Below are positions 43,480 through 51,763 of a DNA stretch of 64,000 nucleotides, piece after piece. The stretch comes from Bacteroidaceae bacterium (GTDB taxonomy: Bacteria; Bacteroidota; Bacteroidia; Bacteroidales; Bacteroidaceae). The first letter of the stretch is position 1. Each line of letters begins with the position of its first letter. Below the pieces are notes generated by a model. It was given only the letters and a program-made list of their open reading frames with translations. It was not told the origin of the DNA and ran no database searches. Made by a program: the position numbers and the translations under genes. The stretch covers positions 28,085-92,084 of the forward strand of contig JAFYQK010000002.1 of NCBI GenBank assembly GCA_017547165.1, read 5' to 3'.

Positions 43480-43980
43480 TTACAAATCTAATAGTCCTTC
43501 TGGGAGTGAAGTGAAAACGATTCGCTCATTTGGGTCAATCTTTTCAATGAAGTCTTCTGTCGCAGGGATGAGTTTGTCTCCGATGCAGAATATGGTATTA
43601 ACTGTGGAATCCTCAACATAATCGACTGTGCCTTCAAATCCAGAATTATTGTCAATAAGTTTCCAACCGGTAAAGTGCTTCCAGGTGAGTTCTTCGTTTT
43701 CGTCTGGTTCAGGCGTTAGGTCATGTGGAAAATAAACATCACATCCAACAAATTCCCGTGCATCCTCGGAAGTATCTATATTTTGAAACTTTAGAAGAGC
43801 AACAGAATCGCTTCTGAAACGCCATCCTTCCAAAAAGAAAGGAACCTGTATGCCGTCTACTTCTAAGAAAAGATAATCTGCATCGGCACGATCCCAGACA
43901 TCATCAGTGAAATTCATTGATATTTCACCTTCGATACCATGTGTGCGTGTTAAGGAACCAATTTTATATGTTTTAATCAT
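43480..43980 (-). CDS. rimM: 16S rRNA-processing protein RimM
   Basis: A 166-residue 30S maturation factor. The N-terminal barrel has IGSLTRTHGIEGEISM; the PRC-barrel C-terminal half has LTWKHFTGWKLIDNNSGFEG-type and LIPATEDFIEKID. Its ATG overlaps the murA stop by 4 nt. Confidence 0.92.
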   Translation of the reverse strand: MIKTYKIGSLTRTHGIEGEISMNFTDDVWDRADADYLFLEVDGIQVPFFLEGWRFRSDSVALLKFQNIDTSEDAREFVGCDVYFPHDLTPEPDENEELTWKHFTGWKLIDNNSGFEGTVDYVEDSTVNTIFCIGDKLIPATEDFIEKIDPNERIVFTSLPEGLLDL

Positions 43981-45284
43981 TCTACTCTTGTAATATTTGC
44001 TCCAAGGCAGTTCAAACGTTCTTCTATGTTTTCGTAGCCACGGTCAATTTGCCCGATGTTGTCTATGCAACTTGTTCCCGATGCACTCATTGCGGCTATA
44101 AGCAAGGCGATGCCGGCACGTATATCCGGTGATGTCATTCGCGCAGCCTTGAGTTGAAAACGCTTGTCGTGTCCTATCACTACTGCGCGATGTGGGTCAC
44201 ACAAGATAATCTGTGCTCCCATATCAATGAGTTTGTCCACAAAGAACAAGCGGCTTTCAAACATTTTTTGATGAATAAGAACACTTCCCTTGGCTTGTGT
44301 GGCAACAACAAGCAAGATGCTTAAAAGGTCAGGTGTAAGTCCTGGCCATGGAGCATCAGCGATTGTCATGATGCTTCCATCTAAGAATGATTCAATCTCA
44401 TAATGTTCCTGCTTTGGGATGAAAATATTGTCATCTTGTATCTCCAATTTTATACCAATGCGTTGGAAAATAGATGGAATGATGCCAAGTTGGTCGAGTC
44501 TTGCATTGCGTATCAACACACCTTCTCCGCACATTGCAGCCATACCTATGAAAGAACCGATTTCAATCATGTCTGGCAGAATACTATGCGATGTCGAATA
44601 CAATTTTTCAACACCGGTTATGGTCAATAGATTAGAACCAATGCCAGAAATTTTGGCTCCCATTTTACATAGCATTGTGCACAATTGTTGTATGTATGGT
44701 TCGCAGGCAGCGTTGTAGATAGTCGTTGTATCCTCTGCCAATACTGCAGCCATAACAATGTTGGCTGTTCCCGTTACAGAAGCTTCGTCCAGAAGCATAT
44801 AGGCTCCTTTTAGTTTGTCTGCTTTTATTTCAAAAACATTTTTTGTGGTATTGAATGAGAACTCTGCTCCTAATTTCTGTATACCAAGGAAATGTGTGTC
44901 CAAACGACGGCGGCCAATTTTGTCCCCACCGGGTTTGCTGACAGAAGCTTTGCCAAATCGGGCTACCAACGGACCAACAAGCATCACGCTGCCTCTTAAG
45001 CGTGCGCATCTGTCAAGAAATTCTTCGCTCTCAAGATAACAAAGGTCGACCTTGTCTGCCTGAAAGGTCATATCACCTTGCCCGTGACGTGTCACATGAA
45101 CTCCGATGTCTTGTAATAACCTGATTTGGTTGTTGACATCAGCTATGTCTGGCAAGTTGGATATTCTTACAGGTTCGTCAGTAAGAAGTGTTGCGCACAA
45201 TACCTGCAAGGCTTCGTTTTTTGCTCCCTGTGGCGTGATTTCTCCTTTGAGAGGATGTCCTCCCTCTATTATGAATGCTGGCAT
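43977..45284 (-). CDS. murA: UDP-N-acetylglucosamine 1-carboxyvinyltransferase
   Basis: A 435-residue EPSP-synthase-fold enzyme that starts peptidoglycan precursor synthesis by adding enolpyruvate to UDP-GlcNAc. Motifs: PQGAKNEALQVLCATLLTDE and RLRGSVMLVGPLVARFG. The active-site loop reads KPGGDKIGRRRLDTH: the catalytic cysteine of the E. coli enzyme (GGCTIGARPVD) is replaced by Asp121 (codon 44924-44922). Aspartate at this place keeps activity but prevents covalent attack by fosfomycin. It lies between rimM and DUF4290. Confidence 0.97.
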   Translation of the reverse strand: MPAFIIEGGHPLKGEITPQGAKNEALQVLCATLLTDEPVRISNLPDIADVNNQIRLLQDIGVHVTRHGQGDMTFQADKVDLCYLESEEFLDRCARLRGSVMLVGPLVARFGKASVSKPGGDKIGRRRLDTHFLGIQKLGAEFSFNTTKNVFEIKADKLKGAYMLLDEASVTGTANIVMAAVLAEDTTTIYNAACEPYIQQLCTMLCKMGAKISGIGSNLLTITGVEKLYSTSHSILPDMIEIGSFIGMAAMCGEGVLIRNARLDQLGIIPSIFQRIGIKLEIQDDNIFIPKQEHYEIESFLDGSIMTIADAPWPGLTPDLLSILLVVATQAKGSVLIHQKMFESRLFFVDKLIDMGAQIILCDPHRAVVIGHDKRFQLKAARMTSPDIRAGIALLIAAMSASGTSCIDNIGQIDRGYENIEERLNCLGANITRVE

Positions 45285-45288
45285 CCGA

Positions 45289-45885
45289 TTATTTCTTTTT
45301 CTTTTTCTTTAAAATGTTTGTGGGCAGAGTGTGCAATGTCGCGTATTTGTGTCCCAGAAGGGCCAATGAAAGAGAAGTCCCTCTTGCATAGGTGTCAATA
45401 TCATTCTTAACTTTTTCTTCGCTCATGATGTCTGGGTTCCAAGTAAACAGATTTTGCTTCATTCTATCTGCTGTTTGCCGTACCAATGCGTCTCGCTCTT
45501 CGCTTTCTGGCATTTCTTTAAGTTTACATATGGCTTCCTCTACTATATGTCCATAATGGCGGTACTTGATTCGGCCTTGAGGTACGGGCATGGGGGCAGG
45601 GTGTGATGTGACTTCTGCTTTAGGGATAATCTCTACAGGATAGTCGATATCTAATTTAAAGTCACTTATTACGGCCAAATGATTCCATAATTTGTTCTGC
45701 ACCTCAGATTTAGAAAGCTTTTCTTGTGCTATTGAAGCCATTGTCTTGATTATGACCTCTGCACATTGCTGGCGTTTGTCCTTCTCCTCAATTGTCATAC
45801 AATGCTTTACCATATCTTGTATGATGCGGCCATATTCGGACATTTGCAGATGTTCTCTGTTGGTGTTGTACTGAATGTTGCTCAT
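45289..45885 (-). CDS. DUF4290 domain protein
   Basis: A 198-residue Bacteroidetes-specific protein. The opening block LQMSEYGRIIQDMVKHCMTIEE, then NKLWNHLAVISDFKLDIDYP and YRHYGHIVEEAI, identify DUF4290. It is mostly helical, cytosolic and ends in a poly-lysine tail. The gene sits 4 nt before murA, so it probably shares its transcript; some link to envelope or ribosome metabolism is possible but unproven. Confidence 0.9.
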   Translation of the reverse strand: MSNIQYNTNREHLQMSEYGRIIQDMVKHCMTIEEKDKRQQCAEVIIKTMASIAQEKLSKSEVQNKLWNHLAVISDFKLDIDYPVEIIPKAEVTSHPAPMPVPQGRIKYRHYGHIVEEAICKLKEMPESEERDALVRQTADRMKQNLFTWNPDIMSEEKVKNDIDTYARGTSLSLALLGHKYATLHTLPTNILKKKKKK

Positions 45886-46574
45886 AAAAGATTTTTAGGT
45901 TTTGTCGCTTGGAAGTCTTTTAAATAGAAGGGTTCAAAATAGGCAGTGGAAGCAATTTCTCCACGTCTTAATCTTTGTTCTGCCAATGGTGCTGCATTGT
46001 ATGCCAAAGGATGGATATTGTCAATGAAAATCGCATTTGGATGTGAGATGACATCTTTGCATTTTGTGCTTCCATTTCCAAAAAACACAACCGGACCACG
46101 ATTCAGGTATTCAAGATATGTCTCTGCATCAATAATGTCTGGTTGTATTCCGCGAATTTCTTTTAAACTTCTGTCGTAGATCGCCGAATAAACTTCCATT
46201 CTTCTAGCATCAAGCATTGGAATCAACAAGGAGTCTTCAGGTATTTCCTCATGATAGAGTAAAACAGGTACACAGAGAAGTTGGAGGGTAGGTATAGCCA
46301 AAAGGGGGATGTCGCGTCCATAGGCAACTCCTTTGGCCATGCTCACCCCAATTCTTAAACCAGTGTAACTACCAGGGCCTTCGCTTACGGCTACAGCATC
46401 CAAAGGAATTGCATGACTTTCTGCAAATGAAAGTGCTTCCTCAACAAACAATCCGCATTGTACGGCATGTGATGGACCTTTATAGTCTTCGTTGCGAAAG
46501 ATTACATGATTATCCTGAGCCACAGCAACAGAACACACGTTAGTGCTTGTTTCTATACTGAGTATTGTTGCCAA
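45882..46574 (-). CDS. tsaB: tRNA t6A biosynthesis protein TsaB
   Basis: A 230-residue ASKHA-fold protein, the scaffold of the TsaB-TsaD-TsaE complex that makes threonylcarbamoyl-adenosine-37 in tRNAs. Motifs: ILSIETSTNVCSVAV and VSEGPGSYTGLRIGVSMAKG. Its stop overlaps the DUF4290 start by 4 nt, and its start overlaps gmk by 22 nt. Confidence 0.95.
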   Translation of the reverse strand: MATILSIETSTNVCSVAVAQDNHVIFRNEDYKGPSHAVQCGLFVEEALSFAESHAIPLDAVAVSEGPGSYTGLRIGVSMAKGVAYGRDIPLLAIPTLQLLCVPVLLYHEEIPEDSLLIPMLDARRMEVYSAIYDRSLKEIRGIQPDIIDAETYLEYLNRGPVVFFGNGSTKCKDVISHPNAIFIDNIHPLAYNAAPLAEQRLRRGEIASTAYFEPFYLKDFQATKPKNLL

Positions 46575-47155
46575 AATGTATTACTATCTTTTAAAAATTT
46601 CTGTATTGTCGTTAAAGTCTCGCTTTTGGCAATGTCTAAATCGTCGTTGATGATGATGGTGTCAAATTGTGAAGCAAATGACATTTCGTATTCGGCTTTG
46701 CCCAAACGCTCTTCTATTTGTTCCTGTGAGTCTGTCGCCCGTCCCACGAGTCTTTTTCTTAACTCGTCCACTCCTGGCGGCTGTATGAATATGGCCAAAG
46801 CACGTTCTCCAAAGTATTTCTTGATGTTTAATCCTCCCTTGATGTCAATGTCGAAGATTACGTTTTTGCCGTTTCGCAAAAGCTCCTCAATCTGCCCTTT
46901 TAACGTTCCGTAGTATCGATTGGTATAAACTTCTTCATACTCCAAAAATTCATTGTCATTGATCTTTTGCTTGAATTCCTCAGGAGTTAGGAAAAAGTAT
47001 TCTATGCCATGTTGCTCTGTACCTCTTGGGGGGCGGGATGTTGCGCTTATGCTGAAAGCAAGGTTCAGTTCGGGATGCTCCCTTGTTAACCATTGCACTA
47101 TAGTGCTTTTCCCACTACCACTGGGAGCACTGAATATTAAACATTTACCTGCCAT
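46553..47155 (-). CDS. gmk: Guanylate kinase
   Basis: A 200-residue enzyme phosphorylating GMP to GDP. P-loop SAPSGSGKST (about 9-18); GMP-binding region SATSRPPRGTEQHGIEYFF; FDIDIKGGLNIKKYF; lid region RLVGRATDSQEQIEERL. Normal length. Confidence 0.96.
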   Translation of the reverse strand: MAGKCLIFSAPSGSGKSTIVQWLTREHPELNLAFSISATSRPPRGTEQHGIEYFFLTPEEFKQKINDNEFLEYEEVYTNRYYGTLKGQIEELLRNGKNVIFDIDIKGGLNIKKYFGERALAIFIQPPGVDELRKRLVGRATDSQEQIEERLGKAEYEMSFASQFDTIIINDDLDIAKSETLTTIQKFLKDSNTFWQQYSV

Positions 47156-47184
47156 ATCTGTATTTAAATGTAATTATATCAAAC

Positions 47185-48063
47185 TTACAAGACGTTTAGA
47201 ACTTGTTCTTTTATTTGTTCCAACTCGTCTTTCATCATTACAACGATATTCTGCATTTCGGCCTGGTTTGATTTAGAACCAGTAGTGTTTATCTCTCTGC
47301 CCATTTCTTGAGCGATAAAACCAAGTTTTTTGCCCTGCCCATATTCTGAAGCGAGCGTTTCACGGAAATACTCAATATGCTGGGCTAAACGTTGTTTCTC
47401 TTCGTTGATGTCAAGCTTTTCGATATAGAAAATCATTTCCTGTTCCAGTCGTCCTCTGTCGTATTCCACTTCGGGAATGGAAGATAATGCGTCTGTAAGG
47501 CGTTGGCGTATTCTTTCTGTTCTTGCCTTTTCGTATGGCTCAATACTTTTCATCAGCGACTCTATATTGGCAAGCTTTTCCAAAAAATTATGTTCCAGAG
47601 CCTCTCCTTCTCGTTTACGGAAAACTAAAAGTTGTTCTATGGCTTGCTCCGCCACATGCAAGGCAGTTTGCCATTCCTCCTCCGTTAGTTCTTCGGTGCT
47701 GTCCTGACGACTTATGGCATCTGGCATCTTTATCACCACTTCGGTGATATTTTCAGGCAAAGGTATTCCAAACTTTTTGTTAGCTTCTTTAAATTGTTCA
47801 AGGTAATTTTGGATCAAGGGGATGTTAAGTTGTGCAACCTGTTCTACATTGTCACGTTCAATCCAAAGGCAGAATTCGATTTTGCCACGTAGCAAATGCT
47901 CGCTAATCATTGTGCGCAGCACCATTTCCTTTTCTCTGTATGTATTTGCTATGCGTACACTTAAGTCCAATGCCTTGCTGTTAAGTGATTTTATCTCGGC
48001 AGTTATCTTCTTGTCACCATAATGTGCTGAAGCTTTGCCGTATCCAGTCATTGAAAGTATCAT
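47185..48063 (-). CDS. YicC/YloC family endoribonuclease
   Basis: A 292-residue protein. It starts with MILSMTGYGKA and ends with EQIKEQVLNV, the conserved ends of the YicC family; the middle has LNSKALDLSVRI and the metal-site-like RLAQHIEYFRETL and GREINTTGSKSN. Members cleave certain small RNAs. It lies 29 nt upstream of gmk, as in many bacteria. Confidence 0.92.
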   Translation of the reverse strand: MILSMTGYGKASAHYGDKKITAEIKSLNSKALDLSVRIANTYREKEMVLRTMISEHLLRGKIEFCLWIERDNVEQVAQLNIPLIQNYLEQFKEANKKFGIPLPENITEVVIKMPDAISRQDSTEELTEEEWQTALHVAEQAIEQLLVFRKREGEALEHNFLEKLANIESLMKSIEPYEKARTERIRQRLTDALSSIPEVEYDRGRLEQEMIFYIEKLDINEEKQRLAQHIEYFRETLASEYGQGKKLGFIAQEMGREINTTGSKSNQAEMQNIVVMMKDELEQIKEQVLNVL

Positions 48064-48117
48064 ACCTTATAAATATAAAATTCTGTGCAAAAATAACAAA
48101 AATTCAGCAGAAAGGAG

Positions 48118-48125
48118 TAACTTTG
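48118..48125 (+). promoter_or_regulatory. -7 box immediately upstream of nadD
   Basis: TAACTTTG ends 8 nt before the ATG at 48134, implying a transcript with almost no 5' leader. Confidence 0.6.
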
Positions 48126-48133
48126 TGTGCGAA

Positions 48134-48742
48134 ATGTGTACTCAAAACAGAAAAAAGGTAGTAACAGGTGTGTATGGTGGAAGTTTTAATCCCATACATA
48201 TTGGACATACCCGAATGGCGCGTGAAGTGGTCGCCCGTGGGTTGGTGGATGAGTTGTGGTTAGTTGTGAGTCCTCAAAATCCATTGAAGGGTGACGGGCT
48301 TTGGGAAGATGCTTTTCGCCTTGAATTGGCCAAGATGGCAGTGGTAGAAATAGATGGGGTTGAGGTTTCTGATGTGGAGTTTCATTTGCCTAAACCGAAT
48401 TATATGTTTACAACTTTGCAGTCCTTGTCTGATAGGTTTCCTGATAGAGAATTTGTGCTGATTATTGGCATGGATAATTGGGAGTGCTTCGTAAAATGGT
48501 ACAGGTGGCAGGATATTCTTCAAAACTATAGACTGATTGTTTTGCCACGCCAGAGTTTTTGCGATTCGAAGCCTTGTCTGTCATGTGTGCCGGAATTTTC
48601 TTTAGGGATTGAGTTTGCTGAGGTAGAACTGGTGAATATCAGTAGTTCTTGGATACGTTCCCAAATGGCGGAAGAGCCTTCTTATAATGGAATGGGATTA
48701 TTACCAGCTGTATGGAAAAAAATTAAAGAAGAAAAGCGATGA
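48134..48742 (+). CDS. nadD: Nicotinate-nucleotide adenylyltransferase
   Basis: A 202-residue enzyme adding AMP to nicotinate mononucleotide in NAD synthesis. I chose ATG 48134 because it lies just after a -7 box and just before the conserved core; an upstream frame to 48035 overlaps yicC on the other strand. Motifs: GVYGGSFNPIHIGHTRMA (nucleotidyltransferase His-x-Gly-His), VSPQNPLKG, LIIGMDNWECFVKWYRW and ISSSWIRSQ. Confidence 0.94.
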   Translation: MCTQNRKKVVTGVYGGSFNPIHIGHTRMAREVVARGLVDELWLVVSPQNPLKGDGLWEDAFRLELAKMAVVEIDGVEVSDVEFHLPKPNYMFTTLQSLSDRFPDREFVLIIGMDNWECFVKWYRWQDILQNYRLIVLPRQSFCDSKPCLSCVPEFSLGIEFAEVELVNISSSWIRSQMAEEPSYNGMGLLPAVWKKIKEEKR

Positions 48743-49392
48743 AAAGGATAATTTTTATATTTATACTATGCGTGTTTACAGTCTCGTTGACGAAGGCGCA
48801 ATATACTCCTTTGAAAAAATATGAGGTGGCGCCATCTGCATATGAAGATGTCTTTTTAGATTATGTGTCGGATTTTCAGAGTAGGATTTTGAGTATATCC
48901 GGAGGTCAGTATGTCGGACAGATAGACTATCGTCATTCGCTGTATGGCTATGGCCAATATGTTAGTGATGGTGGAGATATGATTTTGGGAAAGTTCCGTA
49001 ACGGTGAACTGTTGCAGGGAATTAGCATCGGGCGTGATAATGTTACTGTTGGCAATAAGGAATTTTATTGCAGTTATAGTCTTTCTACTGGCAACTTGGA
49101 ATATATATGTATAAAAGGAGAACTTATTGTCCCGCCTGATACGATTGCTTCGGACTATAAATTTCTTACTCAAACTTTTTCTAATGGCGATAGTTATGTG
49201 GGGGAATTGTATAAAGGTTTGCGGCATGGACTAGGAATATACTATTATGCTGCTGGCGGTTTGTGGTTTGGGACATACTGCAATGATATTCGTGATGGGT
49301 TCGGGGCTTGGTTTAAAGTATCAAATGATATGCTTATCGGTCATTGGGCTGGTGAGGATGAACGTCGTACAATATATATACCTTTGAAGTGA
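48739..49392 (+). CDS. Exported MORN-repeat protein
   Basis: A 217-residue protein with a signal peptide (cleavage near TKA-QYT). It carries MORN-type repeats: GGQYVGQIDYRHSLYGYGQY, GDMILGKFRNGELLQG, GDSYVGELYKGLRHGLGIYY and GGLWFGTYCNDIRDGFG. MORN repeats form curved beta-sheets that bind lipids or proteins. Its start overlaps the nadD stop (ATGA). No function can be assigned. Confidence 0.82.
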   Translation: MKRIIFIFILCVFTVSLTKAQYTPLKKYEVAPSAYEDVFLDYVSDFQSRILSISGGQYVGQIDYRHSLYGYGQYVSDGGDMILGKFRNGELLQGISIGRDNVTVGNKEFYCSYSLSTGNLEYICIKGELIVPPDTIASDYKFLTQTFSNGDSYVGELYKGLRHGLGIYYYAAGGLWFGTYCNDIRDGFGAWFKVSNDMLIGHWAGEDERRTIYIPLK

Positions 49393-49426
49393 CGCTTAGT
49401 GCATTAAATAGAGTTTTGTAAGTTTT

Positions 49427-50449
49427 ATGGTAAATATTTCTCTCATAGGTCTTGGTCAGCGAGGACAGGCAACTTTAGAGCGTTTGGCTTTACTATCGAA
49501 CGCCAATGTGCTTATCAAGTGTGATGTTGAGACGGATTGGCAAGAGGCGGCCTCCCATCCGGACGTTGATTTGGTATGGGTATGCACACCATGGGAGTGG
49601 CATGTTCGTATGGCGGTGTTTGCGATGCGTTCGGGAAAAGATGTTGCTTTAGAGGTGCCTGCTGCCATGACTGTTGCTGAATGCGAAACTTTGTTGGCGG
49701 TAGCCCTAGAGACAGGAAGGCATTGTGTGATGCTCGAAAATTGTTGCTATGATACATGGCATTTGGGCGTACGCGAGATTGTGCGTAGCGGTATTCTTGG
49801 TCGTGTGAAGCATCTCGAGGGAGCATACGCTCATACTGTACAGGAGGGCTGGATGCGTTCGCAGGGACGCAGGCGTGGAGGTAATCCTTATCCAACTCAT
49901 GCTTTGGGGCCAATGTGCCAGCTGTTGCCCGAGGGGGATACATTGGATTATCTGGTTTCCCTTTCTTCTCCTATTCCAGGAGACCATACAAACACTTCAT
50001 TGATACGCTCCGTTTCTGGTGTGAGTATGCTTTTGCATTATGATATTTCAACTCCCCGTCCATATAGCCGTATGCAGACGGTTTGTGGTACTTTGGGTTT
50101 CTTGCAAAAGTATCCGGTACCTATTGTGCAGATTCAGTTTAAGGACAAAGAGATTTGTTTGTCCGGAGATGAGGCTGTTGAGTATGTCGAGAATTTTATT
50201 CCTTTGGTGTATAAAAATATTATAGCAGAGGGTAAAAAGGCTGGTGCCAAGAATCTTATGAATTATATGATGGATTATCGTTTGCTGTCATCAATTGAAG
50301 AGATGCGTGACAGACGTCAAGATGGGAATGGCGATTTTTTTCAAATGGATATGGATGTTTATGATGCTGTATTATGGTCTTCTGTTATAGAGTTGACAGA
50401 AAAGTCGGCATTAAATGCTTCGCTGCCAGTAAAGTTCCCGAGATTTTGA
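49427..50449 (+). CDS. Gfo/Idh/MocA family oxidoreductase, GH109-like
   Basis: A 340-residue NAD-dependent protein. The Rossmann motif is ISLIGLGQRGQATL; CTPWEWHVRMAVFAMRSGKDVALEVPAA is typical of the family. The blocks MLENCCYDTWHLGVREIVR, HLEGAYAH and NPYPTHALGPMCQLL resemble GH109 glycosidases (NAD-dependent alpha-N-acetylgalactosaminidases), including the catalytic-region histidine. Unlike most GH109 enzymes (about 450 residues, exported), this is short and has no signal peptide. It may be a cytosolic glycosidase or a sugar dehydrogenase. Confidence 0.8.
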   Translation: MVNISLIGLGQRGQATLERLALLSNANVLIKCDVETDWQEAASHPDVDLVWVCTPWEWHVRMAVFAMRSGKDVALEVPAAMTVAECETLLAVALETGRHCVMLENCCYDTWHLGVREIVRSGILGRVKHLEGAYAHTVQEGWMRSQGRRRGGNPYPTHALGPMCQLLPEGDTLDYLVSLSSPIPGDHTNTSLIRSVSGVSMLLHYDISTPRPYSRMQTVCGTLGFLQKYPVPIVQIQFKDKEICLSGDEAVEYVENFIPLVYKNIIAEGKKAGAKNLMNYMMDYRLLSSIEEMRDRRQDGNGDFFQMDMDVYDAVLWSSVIELTEKSALNASLPVKFPRF

Positions 50450-50631
50450 CATTTATTCCTTCGTGCTTGGTTTGTGTGCTGAATAATTTATATGTGGAAT
50501 ATGAAAACGGAGATGTTTAAAAGGCTTCGTAATATTTTATCAGTATTGTTGTGACAACAAAATAGTGTACTTGAGTCAAAGCGGCTAAATGCGGGCAATT
50601 GTTTGATTTTTATAATGTTTTTTGTAATAAA
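50450..50631. other. Gene-free gap with a 15-bp dyad
   Basis: No gene is seen between the GH109-like gene and the sigma-factor terminator. TTGTTGT-G-ACAACAA (50546-50560) is a perfect dyad that could be a protein binding site. Confidence 0.35.
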
Positions 50632-50666
50632 AAATGCTATCGGTTCGTTCTGAAACGATAGCATTT
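50632..50666 (-). terminator. Terminator of sigma factor gene
   Basis: AAATGCTATCG (50632-50642) pairs with CGATAGCATTT (50656-50666). The minus strand continues with a T-run, so it terminates the sigma factor transcript, 25 nt after the stop. Confidence 0.88.
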
Positions 50667-50691
50667 ATAAGTTTTAGTCTCTAGAGGTTGA

Positions 50692-51552
50692 CTATCCTAA
50701 ATATTGGCGTAGCAGACTTGTCTTGTTGGCATTGCGAAGTTTGCGAATGGCCTTTTCTCTGATTTGGCGAACTCTTTCGCGTGTAAGTTCAAAACGGTCT
50801 CCGATTTCTTCCAAAGTCATTTCTGGCTGTGCAATGCCAAAACTCATTTCTATGATATCTCGTTCGCGAGGATTTAGTATGTCCAAGGCACGTGAAATCT
50901 CCAATTGCAGGCTTTCGTTAATAAGTGTGTGGTCAGCAGCTGGAGAATCTGTGTTCTCCATAACATCAAGCGGACTGTTGTCCTCGCCCTCGACGAAGGG
51001 AGCGTCCATGCTGACATGGCGACCGCTTGCTCTTAAACTGTCGTTAATTTTCTCGGGTACCTCGTTCACCAATTCTGCCAATTCCTCAGGACTTGGTTTG
51101 CGCTCGAATTCCTGCTCAAACTTAATGATGGCTTTGCTAATCTTGTTTACGGCACTAACCTGGTTTAGTGGCAAACGGACAATGCGGCTTTGCTCGGCCA
51201 ATGCCTGCAAGATGGTTTGACGAATCCACCATACTGCGTAGCTGATGAATTTAAATCCACGTGTTTCGTCAAACTTTTCGGCTGCTTTAATAAGTCCTAC
51301 GTTGCCCTCGTTAATTAAGTCTGGCAGACTCAAACCTTGGTTCTGGTATTGTTTTGCAACTGATACAACAAAGCGAAGATTGCTCTTTACCAAGAGGTCT
51401 AAAGCTCGACGGTCTCCTTTTCGGATGCGTTGGCTCAATTCAACTTCCTCTTCCACTGTTAGAAGTTGTTCGCGACCAATTTCCTGCAGGTATTTGTCTA
51501 AAGACTGGCTGTCGCGACTGGTAATGCTCTTGGTAATTTTAAGTTGTCTCAT
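50692..51552 (-). CDS. rpoD: Primary RNA polymerase sigma factor (RpoD/SigA)
   Basis: A 286-residue sigma-70 protein. It has region 1.2 ([16 protein letters not shown]), region 2 ([52 protein letters not shown]), region 3 and region 4 ([14 protein letters not shown] and [22 protein letters not shown]). Region 1.1 is absent, typical of the short Bacteroidetes factor that reads TTTG/TAnnTTTG promoters. Those boxes are found across this window, including its own promoter at 51621-51652. Confidence 0.95.
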   Translation of the reverse strand: MRQLKITKSITSRDSQSLDKYLQEIGREQLLTVEEEVELSQRIRKGDRRALDLLVKSNLRFVVSVAKQYQNQGLSLPDLINEGNVGLIKAAEKFDETRGFKFISYAVWWIRQTILQALAEQSRIVRLPLNQVSAVNKISKAIIKFEQEFERKPSPEELAELVNEVPEKINDSLRASGRHVSMDAPFVEGEDNSPLDVMENTDSPAADHTLINESLQLEISRALDILNPRERDIIEMSFGIAQPEMTLEEIGDRFELTRERVRQIREKAIRKLRNANKTSLLRQYLG

Positions 51553-51620
51553 TGTCAGTATATGGTTGTTTTATTGTCTCCTTAAAATAGAATTGTTGCT
51601 AAAATATAAATTTCAGCGCG

Positions 51621-51652
51621 CAAATATACGTCTTTTTGCTCTAATTACCAAA
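51621..51652 (-). promoter_or_regulatory. Promoter of the sigma factor gene
   Basis: On the minus strand TTTG (51652-51649), a 20-nt spacer and TATATTTG (51628-51621). The leader would be about 60 nt. Confidence 0.8.
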
Positions 51653-51733
51653 GGTAATGTTGTTTTTTGTGCAAAAAAGGTGAAAGGGAATTGAAATGGG
51701 CGCCAGGAGTATGAAAATTTATCGTAAAGTGAC

Positions 51734-51741
51734 TAACTTTG
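51734..51741 (+). promoter_or_regulatory. -7 box of glyS
   Basis: TAACTTTG, 22 nt before the glyS start. No clear -33 box. Confidence 0.6.
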
Positions 51742-51763
51742 TACGAAAATATATTTTAAAGCA

